DNA of 15,450 bases from CAYYJM01 sp964471755 (GTDB lineage: Bacteria > Planctomycetota > Planctomycetia > Gemmatales > Gemmataceae), in contig CAYYJM010000147.1 of NCBI GenBank assembly GCA_964471755.1, positions 1 to 15,450 on the forward strand, in the 5' to 3' direction. This document shows positions 7,726-13,300 of the stretch, piece by piece. Below the pieces are notes generated by a model. The model was not told where the DNA came from and ran no database searches. It saw only the letters and a list, made by a program, of their open reading frames with translations. The translations under genes were made by a program, and so were the position numbers. Every line of letters begins with the position of its first letter. Position 1 is the first letter of the stretch.

Positions 7726-8283
7726 TCACGGCTTTCGCTGTGGCGTTTCCCTGGGTGCCGGGTTGGGAGCAGGCTTCGCCGGAACTGGTTCCAGCGGCAC
7801 GGACATGACGTAGTCCGTGGCCTTGTGGGGCTGGTGGCAGTGGAAACAATCAGCGACCGGATTGATCTTCACCCGCTTTCCCTGGGCGTCGAACTTGACG
7901 AATTCCCATCCGCCGGTGTCCTTCGTGGCCGGATCGTCGGGGGCCTTGCGCATCAGCGTATAGGCGAGCAGGTCGCCCTCATTATAGGCCCCGTCCTCGG
8001 TCTTCCGCGGCTGATAGACCTTGCCGACGAACACCGTCCCGGCCGGATACTCCGCGCCTTTTTTCCGGGCATAGAACGTCTTCAGCCCCCGGTCGTTTAC
8101 GTAGAAGTGGTGGAACCCCATCACGGGGCTCTTCGAGTCGGGCACGACGATGGAGCCGATGTGCCTGTACGTGCCCAGGTCACTGGGCAGGCCCTGGGCC
8201 TGGCGCGCGGGCGCATCGGCGAAGGCCGAGAGAACGGCGGCGGTCAGGACGATACCGGCGAGGCCGGTGAGTCTGTGGATCAT
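7726..8283 (-). CDS. Cytochrome P460 family haem protein, exported
   Basis: A 185-aa protein from ATG 8283, with AAGGAG about 8 nt upstream. Residues 1-24 are a signal peptide (IHRLTGLAGIVLTAAVLSAFA), so haem would be attached in the periplasm. The body follows the cytochrome P460 pattern: YRHIGSIVVPDSKSPVMGFHHFYVND, YPAGTVFVGKVY, a Gly-Gly-Trp-Glu-Phe segment, and near the end one CxxCH haem c site, CFHCH (Cys146, Cys149, His150). In well-studied P460s a Lys is cross-linked to the haem. Lys88 in FVGKVY is a candidate here, but I cannot verify it. The C-terminal tail is rich in proline. Characterised members oxidise hydroxylamine or bind nitric oxide, and many homologues are uncharacterised, so the substrate is unknown. 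The gene follows the terminator of the 8454 gene and probably heads an operon with DUF488 and DUF2945. Confidence 0.92.
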   Translation of the reverse strand: MIHRLTGLAGIVLTAAVLSAFADAPARQAQGLPSDLGTYRHIGSIVVPDSKSPVMGFHHFYVNDRGLKTFYARKKGAEYPAGTVFVGKVYQPRKTEDGAYNEGDLLAYTLMRKAPDDPATKDTGGWEFVKFDAQGKRVKINPVADCFHCHQPHKATDYVMSVPLEPVPAKPAPNPAPRETPQRKP

Positions 8284-8404
8284 GGCAGGCTCCTTGATGG
8301 CGTGTTGGGAACGCGAACGTCGAGTCGTGGGGACATTGCTCACTCCGAGAAAATTCAGCAAATCCGATGCCGAGAGGTCGAGAAGTCAGCCCTCAACCCG
8401 CGCG

Positions 8405-8439
8405 AAAAAAATCGCCTCCGGGCCTGGCCCGGAAGCGAT
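8405..8439 (-). terminator. Intrinsic (Rho-independent) terminator of the 8454-8813 gene
   Basis: On the minus strand a GC-rich stem (arms 8439-8426 and 8424-8411, with one mismatch and a very short loop) is followed directly by a run of seven T (8411-8405). It begins 15 nt past the stop codon of the secreted-protein gene. It is the only textbook terminator in the window and separates that gene from the cytochrome P460 operon. Confidence 0.85.
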
Positions 8440-8453
8440 GATCATCCCGATTC

Positions 8454-8813
8454 TCAGCGGCAATTGCGGAAGTGGACCTGGTAGCCCGCGGCCTGCAACG
8501 GCCGGGCGTACTCCTCGGCGTCGTGGATGCACTCGAAGCAACCGACATACCGCCACGGCACGTGTTCGCACGTCCGGTAGTACAGCTTGACGCGCGGTTC
8601 GGGTTGCCCCATGGGCGGAGCGTCCGGCGACACGGCCGGGACTGCCGGCAGAGCCGGACCCGTCGGCAGGCCCGGATCCTGCGGCTGGACCGGGCCTGGC
8701 CCCTGCGGTTGGGGCGGCGTCTGGAACTTGACCTGCCACGGCCAGCAGGACGCCATCGCCTGGGTCGAAAGAGCAAGAACCACGACGCTGGACAGAGCCA
8801 GACTCTTGAGCAT
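8454..8813 (-). CDS. Small secreted Cys/Pro-rich hypothetical protein
   Basis: A 119-aa protein from ATG 8813, preceded by GAGGAG at 8 nt spacing. Residues 1-21 are a signal peptide (LKSLALSSVVVLALSTQAMA). The following Ser-Cys (Cys23) loosely resembles a lipobox, so a lipoprotein is possible, although -3 is Met. Residues 30-72 are a Pro/Gln/Gly-rich linker, likely unstructured. The C-terminal 45 residues form a compact domain with four cysteines (82, 92, 95, 118) and several aromatics (VKLYYRTCEHVPW, YQVHFRNC), suggesting two disulfides. I do not recognise the family. The ORF extends upstream in frame, but the signal peptide, ribosome site and change in composition fix the start. It has its own terminator. 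A perfect palindrome (ACACT-C-AGTGT, 8871-8881) sits in its upstream region. Confidence 0.8.
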   Translation of the reverse strand: MLKSLALSSVVVLALSTQAMASCWPWQVKFQTPPQPQGPGPVQPQDPGLPTGPALPAVPAVSPDAPPMGQPEPRVKLYYRTCEHVPWRYVGCFECIHDAEEYARPLQAAGYQVHFRNCR

Positions 8814-9015
8814 TGATGTGTCTCCTCGATGTGGGGCAACCGGAAGATTTTTCCCTGTTGATACAGCTTCACACTCAGTGTCCGTGCGAACTCTGCGGAC
8901 ATGGCGAAGCGATCGCCTCTGCGCTCTGGCGGTCCCGAATCCGTTTGACGTGGTCCATCGGCCCGACGAAGATGTCCTCGACAGACCGGGACGCCTCTGT
9001 GAGAGGGACCATTCC
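8814..9015. other. Divergent intergenic region between 8813 (-) and 9016 (+)
   Basis: The 202-nt region should hold promoters for both flanking units. Visible items are an 11-nt palindrome at 8871-8881 and a TTGACG (8945-8950) with only a poor -10 match (GAAGAT, 8968-8973) for the plus-strand operon. On the minus strand, frame 8875-9012 reads as protein-like sequence but lacks a ribosome site. Nothing here can be called with confidence. Confidence 0.3.
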
Positions 9016-9846
9016 ATGCGCATCGGCCATTGCCAGCTTGAAGCCAGGACCGGCGACTTCGACGCCAACCTTGACAAGGTCGTTCGCGGCCTCGAACGGG
9101 CCGACCGGGATCGCGTCGAGATCGTCTGCTTTCCCGAGTGCTTCCTCACCGGCTATCCCGACAAGGAGGAGGCCGCGCGCAAGTCGGCCTTCGCCGCCGA
9201 CGCGCCGCAGATGATGAAACTCCTGGACCGGACGATGAAGTTCGAGGCGACCTTCATCGTCGGCTTCAACGAACTGCGCGGGCCAGACCTTTACAACTCG
9301 GCCGTCGTCGTGCAGAAGGGGCACATTCTCGGCACCTACAGCAAGTGTTCGGCCTACATGCGTTTCTACAAGCAGGGCCGGGAGTTTCCGGTGTTCCAGC
9401 GGGGCGACGTCAAGTTCGGCGTCATCATCTGCTCCGATGGCGGCTACATCGAGCCGGCGCGCATCCTGGCTCTGAAGGGGGCCCGGATCATCTTCGCTCC
9501 CCACTTCAACTACATCCAGCCGCGCGGCCTGATCGGTCACTTTCAGCATGTTCGCTCGGACCACATCGCCCGCGCGGTGGAGAACGATGTCTGGTTCGTT
9601 CGTGGCAACAATGTCGTTCTCGGTGCCGAGTCCGGCCTGAGTTACGAGGGCGTCGGCTATGGCGACAGCTACGTCATCGACCCGGCCGGCGAGATGCTCG
9701 TGCGCAGTCGGCGGATGCAGGAGGACTTCATCTTCGTGGACATCGATCCGAAGGTGAACGACCGGACCTGGGGCTTCGGCAAGTCGCTCTGGAGTGCCCG
9801 TGAGTTCCACCGGCAACTGCTCGACGCTGCCCGCATCACCCGGTGA
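9016..9846 (+). CDS. Carbon-nitrogen hydrolase (nitrilase superfamily)
   Basis: A 276-aa nitrilase-superfamily hydrolase that would split an amide or nitrile C-N bond via a Cys thiol-ester. The catalytic triad is visible: Glu41 (CFPECF), Lys110 (TYSKCSAY) and Cys139 (VIICSDGGY). Typical flanking motifs are present (MRIGHCQLEARTGDFDANLDK at the start, GARIIFAPH, RAVENDVWFVRGNN, GDSYVIDPAGE). The Cys is followed by Ser-Asp rather than the more common Trp/Tyr-Asp, so the substrate class cannot be assigned. No signal peptide, so cytosolic. ATG 9016 has GAGAGGGA upstream, and the much longer upstream extension is not protein-like. It is the first gene of a tight plus-strand operon: the next start is 11 nt past its stop. 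Confidence 0.95.
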   Translation: MRIGHCQLEARTGDFDANLDKVVRGLERADRDRVEIVCFPECFLTGYPDKEEAARKSAFAADAPQMMKLLDRTMKFEATFIVGFNELRGPDLYNSAVVVQKGHILGTYSKCSAYMRFYKQGREFPVFQRGDVKFGVIICSDGGYIEPARILALKGARIIFAPHFNYIQPRGLIGHFQHVRSDHIARAVENDVWFVRGNNVVLGAESGLSYEGVGYGDSYVIDPAGEMLVRSRRMQEDFIFVDIDPKVNDRTWGFGKSLWSAREFHRQLLDAARITR

Positions 9847-9857
9847 GGAGTCGGCCC

Positions 9858-10514
9858 ATGTACGCCATTTTCGATTACAACGCTTTCGTCCAGGGTTTCT
9901 GGGGCGGCCTGTTCCAGCTCGTGGCCCTGGGACTGGCGGCCGCGTTCGCCACGTTTATCTACCAGGCCCGCAAAGCCCGTCTCGACCTCCGCGACGAGTT
10001 GATCGATTCGATCAATCAGTTCGCCATCCGTCTCTACAAGCCGCGCAAGCTCTACCAGGCGACGATCGATGGCACCTGCGACCCGCTCGCCCGGATCGCC
10101 GATCCGACCCAGCGTGAGACGCGCCGTCTGGAGACGATCCAGCATGCTCTGGAAGAGGTGATCGCCGCCACCGGTGAGTTCCGCGTCCTACAGGTCAAGC
10201 TCATCCCGCTCTATGGCCACGATCCGGAGATCTTCGGTTACTACATGGCCATCTGGCGCTACCTCAAGGAGATTCGCGACCGGATGGGGCGAGGTGATAC
10301 GCTCTACTTCCACGCCGAGAATCCGGAGTCGCCCGATGCGTTCTACCTGTTGATTGACGCCTTCCGCTACCGGGTCATTCTGCGTCCGTTTGTTTCGTCG
10401 CCGCCCGGCCTGGCGAAGCCGACTGCCGACGTGCTGGCTGCCCTGCGTCAGAAGGGCAACGAAGTCTACGCCGAGTATTTCCCCCGGCCGGCGAGCCCAT
10501 CTCCCGGCCCCTGA
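9858..10514 (+). CDS. One-TM membrane protein of unknown function
   Basis: A 218-aa protein of a family I do not recognise. ATG 9858 has GAGGAG (9845-9850) with ideal spacing; an in-frame GTG at 9843 would overlap the previous stop codon and is less likely. Residues about 12-34 form one TM helix (FWGGLFQLVALGLAAAFATFIY), followed by a basic stretch (QARKAR) predicting a cytoplasmic C-terminal part. The remaining 180 residues are mixed helical and charged (DLRDELIDSINQFAIRLYKPRK; RETRRLETIQHALEEVIAATG; EIFGYYMAIWRYLKEIRDRMG), without a known catalytic motif. It lies between a nitrilase-like hydrolase and an exported alpha/beta-hydrolase with gaps of 11 and 36 nt, so all three are probably one transcript. 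This may be a membrane-tethered partner, but that is inference. Confidence 0.85.
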   Translation: MYAIFDYNAFVQGFWGGLFQLVALGLAAAFATFIYQARKARLDLRDELIDSINQFAIRLYKPRKLYQATIDGTCDPLARIADPTQRETRRLETIQHALEEVIAATGEFRVLQVKLIPLYGHDPEIFGYYMAIWRYLKEIRDRMGRGDTLYFHAENPESPDAFYLLIDAFRYRVILRPFVSSPPGLAKPTADVLAALRQKGNEVYAEYFPRPASPSPGP

Positions 10515-10550
10515 ACGTTCCTTCCGTCACGGTCCTTCGAGGTAACCCCG

Positions 10551-11477
10551 ATGAGACAGTTCCTCCTGCTGGCACTGATCCCGCCGATCGTGCTGTTCGT
10601 CCCACCGACCCCTGGCCAGGGCCAGAACAAGAAGGCGGCCCTCGCGCCGACGGCCGCCAAGGTGGCCTACGGTGAGCATCCGCGTCAGGTTCTCGATTTC
10701 TGGCAGGCGAAGTCGGACAAACCGACGCCGCTGGTCTTCTTCATCCACGGCGGCGGCTGGCGTGCCGGCGACAAGGCCAGCGCCCAGGGCAGCGTCAAGG
10801 CTCTCCTCGACGCCGGCATCTCGGTCGCCTCGATCAATTATCGTTACACGCAGATCGGCCAGGAGCAGAAGGTCGAGCCGCCGGTCAAGGCTCCGCTGGA
10901 GGACGCGGCGCGGGCGTTGCAGTTCGTCCGTTCCAAGGCGAAGGAGTGGAACATCGACAAGACGCGTATCGGCGCGACCGGCGGCTCGGCCGGTGCCTGC
11001 TCGTCGCTGTGGCTCGCCTTCCACGATGATCTGGCCGATCCCAAGAGCAAGGATCCGATCGCCCGTGAATCGACGCGGCTCTACTGCGCCGCGGTGAACG
11101 GCGCGCAGGTGACGCTCGATCCGAAGCCGCTGCGCGAGTGGCTGCCGAACTACACCTACGGTGCCCACGCCTTCGGCCTGAAGAACTTCCAGGAGCTGCA
11201 CGACAAGCGTGAGTCCATTCTGAAGTGGATCCAGGAGTATTCGCCGATGGACCACGTGACGAAGGACGATCCGCCGATCTGTCTGGTCTACGGCGGCAAG
11301 GAACCGCCCGTGGTCGGCAAGGTGGGGCCTGACCCGACGCACTCCGCTGTCATGGGCCTCAAACTTCAGGAGAAGCTGAAGGCGACCGGCGTGGACTGCG
11401 TCCTGATCTGTCCGGGCCACACGAGCGACAAGTACAAGGGGGCGGTCGATTATCTGATCAACCGACTGAAGAAGTAG
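10551..11477 (+). CDS. Exported alpha/beta-hydrolase (esterase/lipase-like)
   Basis: A 308-aa alpha/beta-hydrolase of the hormone-sensitive-lipase/BD-FAE-like type. Residues 1-24 form a signal peptide (MRQFLLLALIPPIVLFVPPTPG). The oxyanion motif HGGGW is at 66-70, the nucleophile elbow GGSAGA at 144-149 (Ser146), and the His in CPGHTSD is His290. The acid is less clear: the usual 'G-x-x-D' segment reads YGGKEPPVVGKVGPDPTHS, making Asp261 the best candidate. It would hydrolyse carboxyl esters outside the cytoplasm; the substrate is unknown. ATG 10551 has CGAGGT upstream. It is the third gene of the nitrilase operon (36-nt gap). A long hairpin 34 nt past the stop (11511-11547) probably ends the transcript. 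Confidence 0.93.
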   Translation: MRQFLLLALIPPIVLFVPPTPGQGQNKKAALAPTAAKVAYGEHPRQVLDFWQAKSDKPTPLVFFIHGGGWRAGDKASAQGSVKALLDAGISVASINYRYTQIGQEQKVEPPVKAPLEDAARALQFVRSKAKEWNIDKTRIGATGGSAGACSSLWLAFHDDLADPKSKDPIARESTRLYCAAVNGAQVTLDPKPLREWLPNYTYGAHAFGLKNFQELHDKRESILKWIQEYSPMDHVTKDDPPICLVYGGKEPPVVGKVGPDPTHSAVMGLKLQEKLKATGVDCVLICPGHTSDKYKGAVDYLINRLKK

Positions 11478-11510
11478 GCCGGAATCGAAGTGATTCAGGG
11501 GCAAACGACA

Positions 11511-11547
11511 ACGGCGAAGAATCGGGTGTAACCCGGTTCCTCGCCGT
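11511..11547. terminator. Long hairpin between convergent esterase and tRNA-Val, possible bidirectional terminator
   Basis: Arms 11511-11527 and 11531-11547 (17 nt each, pairing at 15 positions plus one G-U wobble on either strand, loop of 3) lie in the 78-nt gap between the end of the plus-strand operon and the 3' end of the minus-strand tRNA. The flanks are only moderately T-rich (TCTGTGTT on plus, TGTCGTTTG on minus), so it is a weaker match than the 8405-8439 terminator. Its position favours a role in ending transcription from both sides. Confidence 0.6.
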
Positions 11548-11555
11548 CTGTGTTA

Positions 11556-11628
11556 TGGGCGCTACTGGATTCGAACCAGTGACTTCCACCGTGTGAGGAT
11601 GGCACTCTAGCCGCTGAGTTAAGCGCCC
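11556..11628 (-). tRNA. tRNA-Val (anticodon CAC)
   Basis: A 73-nt cloverleaf on the minus strand. The acceptor stem is GGGCGCT with AGCGCCC, the D stem ACTC/GAGT, the anticodon stem CCATC/GGTGG with loop CTCACAC (anticodon CAC, reading GUG), the variable region AAGTC, and the T arm ACTGG-TTCGAAT-CCAGT. The discriminator base is A. CCA is not encoded. A promoter with good TTGACG lies just upstream, with predicted initiation a few bases before the mature 5' end. Confidence 0.96.
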
Positions 11629-11638
11629 GACGCGGTGT

Positions 11639-11667
11639 ATTCTGACGGTTCGTCCCCCATCCGTCAA
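11639..11667 (-). promoter_or_regulatory. Predicted promoter for tRNA-Val (TTGACG-N17-CAGAAT)
   Basis: On the minus strand TTGACG (11667-11662), 17-nt spacer, CAGAAT (11644-11639). Initiation would fall near 11632, about 4 nt before the mature tRNA end at 11628. Spacing, position and near-consensus -35 make it the best-supported promoter in the window. Confidence 0.6.
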
Positions 11668-11719
11668 GGGCGCAAAGTGCCTGGCCTTCGCGCCCGGACG
11701 AACCCACCGCTTGCTCCTC

Positions 11720-12040
11720 TCACGCGCCCGGCTGCGTGTTCGTGTTCGGCGTCTGCACGTTCGTGCTGGCCGGCACATCCTCGAACTTCGGTGCCACCGT
11801 GCCGACCCGCTGTGGGGCGCGCGGCTGCTCGATCTGCACCGGATCCTGACGCTGCGACGACGTGTTCGACGATTCCACCTCGTCCTCGATCCCCTTCAGG
11901 CCCTTCTTGAACTCGACGATCCCCTTGCCGAGGTACTTGCCAACCTCCGGCAACTTCCGACCGAACAACAGAACGCCGATCACCAGCAGAATGATGATGT
12001 CCTGCGGCGACAGAAACGGCAGCGCGAAAATAGGAGTCAT
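11720..12040 (-). CDS. tatA: Sec-independent protein translocase subunit TatA
   Basis: A 106-aa TatA/E protein, which forms the pore-like part of the twin-arginine translocase in the inner membrane. Residues 9-26 hold the short N-terminal TM helix (FLSPQDIIILLVIGVLLF), followed by the hallmark hinge FGRKLPEVGKYLGKG and an amphipathic helix (IVEFKKGLKGIEDEVE). The rest is a hydrophilic tail rich in Gln, Thr, Asn and Pro, as is usual. A longer reading frame starts upstream (12115), but homology begins at this ATG, which has GAGGG about 9 nt upstream. No tatB or tatC is adjacent. The gene sits just before tRNA-Val on the same strand. Its predicted promoter is about 270 nt away, giving an unusually long leader with strong secondary structure. 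Confidence 0.95.
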   Translation of the reverse strand: MTPIFALPFLSPQDIIILLVIGVLLFGRKLPEVGKYLGKGIVEFKKGLKGIEDEVESSNTSSQRQDPVQIEQPRAPQRVGTVAPKFEDVPASTNVQTPNTNTQPGA

Positions 12041-12207
12041 GGTAGGTGCCCTCACGGCATCAGGTGGGTGGGAAACCGTCTGGCTTCTCCGGGTGGGGGA
12101 ACAGGAACATCCCATTCAACCCCGCTGGCCGGCTTCAGTACCGGCGACCGCGACTCACGAAATTAGGGATGGAGTAGAGCGCAGATTCGGAATGGATCTC
12201 ACCACTC

Positions 12208-12302
12208 CAACACAGGGCGCATCTCCCGCAACCACGGAGATTTCGAGGGTCGCATTAGGAGGGGCCGGATCGACGACGCCCTGTGTTGTCTCGGGATGAG
12301 AC
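12208..12302 (-). ncRNA. Candidate structured RNA / leader element upstream of tatA
   Basis: Perfect 12-nt inverted arms CAACACAGGGCG (12208-12219) and CGCCCTGTGTTG (12277-12288) enclose 57 nt. Inside is a 6-bp hairpin ATCTCC/GGAGAT (12221-12226, 12236-12241). Next to it is a second hairpin TGTCTC/GAGACA (12286-12291, 12297-12302), which competes with the long stem for its last bases. The predicted minus-strand start of transcription (about 12302) sits exactly at the edge, so the element would be the 5' part of the tatA leader or a separate small RNA. I could not match it to 6S RNA, SRP RNA, RNase P, tmRNA or a riboswitch known to me. No T-run follows. The strand is inferred from the promoter. 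Confidence 0.4.
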
Positions 12303-12308
12303 ATCCAG

Positions 12309-12338
12309 ATTGTAACCCGCACTCCGGCCAGGAGGCAA
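12309..12338 (-). promoter_or_regulatory. Predicted promoter for tatA or its leader RNA (TTGCCT-N18-TACAAT)
   Basis: On the minus strand TTGCCT (12338-12333), 18-nt spacer, TACAAT (12314-12309). The -10 matches consensus at five of six positions. It points towards tatA, whose ATG is about 260 nt downstream of the expected start. Confidence 0.5.
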
Positions 12339-12401
12339 GTGATTCCGCTGATTTTTCTCGGACTCGTCCGGTCGATGCTGGCTAGCGGAGGCCGGGCCAG
12401 C

Positions 12402-12407
12402 TAGGAT
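12402..12407 (+). promoter_or_regulatory. Predicted -10 element (TAGGAT) for the 12453 gene
   Basis: TAGGAT within CCAGCTAGGATG, the same context as the promoter upstream of 4314. The -35 is weak (CTGGCT at 12378-12383 with an 18-nt spacer). An overlapping inverted repeat CTAGC/GCTAG (12382-12386, 12400-12404) could be an operator. The predicted start near 12414 leaves about 38 nt to ATG 12453. Confidence 0.4.
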
Positions 12408-12452
12408 GACTCTATTCCGGGACTGTCCACCATGAGTGTTCGGAGTGCGAGA

Positions 12453-13112
12453 ATGACGCGGCGATTGCTGGCGATGCTGCTTCTTGGAGCCTTCTTCCTG
12501 GCCACCGGGGCGACCCGTGGGCAGGAGAAAGCCAGGATGCTCGAGACCCCCTGGTATCCCTTGCAGCTCGGCAACAAGTGGATCTACAAGGCCACCTACA
12601 AGGACCGTAATACCGACGCGAAGTGCGAGTACCGGGTCACCGCCATCGAAGAATTCGGCGGCACCCTCTGCGCCAAGGTCGATCTGTTCATCGACGGCAA
12701 ACCGCAATCGTTCCAGCATCTCAGCGTGAGCGAAACCGGCCTCTACCGGCAGGGCTTCGAGGGCAACCGGCCGGATAACCCCGTCCTGCTGCTCAAGCTG
12801 CCACCCAAGGCCGGCGAGACCTGGCCGGTCGAGTCCAAGGCCACCGGCAAGAAGATTACCCAGGTTCTCAAGGGCGAGTTCACCACCGAGGCTGCCGAGA
12901 TCAAGATCGGCGACAAGACCTACAAGACCATCGGCGTCATCGGTAAGGATCTCGACGCCAACGGCCTGAAGTTCACCACGAAGTCCTACTACGCCGAGAA
13001 CGTCGGCCTGGTCAAGCAGGTCGTGATCGTCGGCGAGACGATGAAGCAGGAAACCGTCCTCGAACTGGAAGAGTTCGTGCCGGCCAAGAAGGACGAGAAG
13101 AAGGAGAAGTAA
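12453..13112 (+). CDS. Exported hypothetical protein (219 aa)
   Basis: I do not recognise a named family. The protein begins with a signal peptide (MTRRLLAMLLLGAFFLATGATRG). After it, TPWYPLQLGNKWIYKATYKD resembles the opening of exported planctomycete proteins with a 'YPL..G..W.Y' motif, followed by beta-rich sequence with alternating charged and hydrophobic residues. One region reads LKLPPKAGETWPVESKATGKK, and the end is a Lys/Glu-rich tail (PAKKDEKKEK). Only two cysteines are present beyond the signal, and no catalytic motif is visible. An ATG at 12432 is in frame, but ATG 12453 has GGAG at 7 nt and starts directly with the signal peptide, so it is preferred. The gene is divergent from tatA and convergent with the EEP gene. 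It is probably a periplasmic or surface beta-sandwich protein. Confidence 0.85.
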   Translation: MTRRLLAMLLLGAFFLATGATRGQEKARMLETPWYPLQLGNKWIYKATYKDRNTDAKCEYRVTAIEEFGGTLCAKVDLFIDGKPQSFQHLSVSETGLYRQGFEGNRPDNPVLLLKLPPKAGETWPVESKATGKKITQVLKGEFTTEAAEIKIGDKTYKTIGVIGKDLDANGLKFTTKSYYAENVGLVKQVVIVGETMKQETVLELEEFVPAKKDEKKEK

Positions 13113-13131
13113 CCTCACGTCTCGGAAGACG

Positions 13132-13282
13132 TTCTGACTTTCTAACTTTTTTGGACTGCGGCGATGCTTCGCCGCTCTTCCTTTCTGACTTTCTGCCTCG
13201 GTCGCTCGCCAAGTCAGACAGCCAAAGCGGCGAAGCATCGCCGCAGTCCAAAAAAGTTAGAACAGCAAGTCAGACAGCCAAA
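13132..13282. repeat. Composite element with 37-bp perfect inverted repeat and nested direct repeats
   Basis: Arms 13140-13176 and 13226-13262 are perfect 37-nt inverted repeats around a 49-nt loop. Each arm contains its own palindrome, GCGGCGA-TGCT-TCGCCGC, preceded on its strand by a T6 run. Smaller repeats are woven in: TCTGACTT at 13133-13140 and 13184-13191, with reverse complements at 13211-13218 and 13267-13274. AAGTCAGACAGCCAAA occurs directly at 13211-13226 and 13267-13282. This is the layout of paired REP palindromes in opposite orientation. It lies between two convergent genes, 20 nt past the stop of the first and 19 nt from the stop of the second. Confidence 0.85.
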
Positions 13283-13300
13283 CCAAAGCCGGACACTCTC

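Larger units (their letters stand above)
12041..12452. other. 412-nt divergent region between tatA (-) and the exported protein gene (+)
   Basis: This is the longest gene-free stretch. From tatA outward it holds about 165 nt without a clear signal except a small GCCGG/CCGGC hairpin (12128-12145). Then comes a strong inverted-repeat element (12208-12288 plus a hairpin to 12302), a minus-strand promoter (12309-12338), and a plus-strand promoter (-10 at 12402-12407). Frames open across it look like non-protein sequence. Confidence 0.6.

Noticed and set aside
8875..9816. 313-codon minus-strand frame opposite the nitrilase-like gene
   Set aside because: The plus-strand frame has the complete Glu-Lys-Cys triad. 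The long antisense frame is a GC shadow; only its downstream, non-overlapping end is listed as a weak finding.
10527..11504. 325-codon minus-strand frame
   Set aside because: Antisense to the esterase, whose signal peptide and catalytic motifs are clear. The antisense peptide is rich in Arg and Val and shows no motif.
12160..12310. 6S RNA, SRP RNA, RNase P RNA or tmRNA in the tatA upstream region
   Set aside because: None of the conserved core sequences of SRP RNA, RNase P or tmRNA is visible, and the fold is not the single long bulged rod expected for 6S RNA. It is kept only as an unassigned structured element.
12255..13238. 327-codon minus-strand frame
   Set aside because: Antisense to the exported protein and running through the inverted repeat and a promoter region; no ribosome site or recognisable domain.
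13132..13282. Insertion sequence or CRISPR-like repeat
   Set aside because: No transposase gene, no target-site duplication flanking the arms, and no regular repeat-spacer pattern. A REP-type composite repeat fits better.
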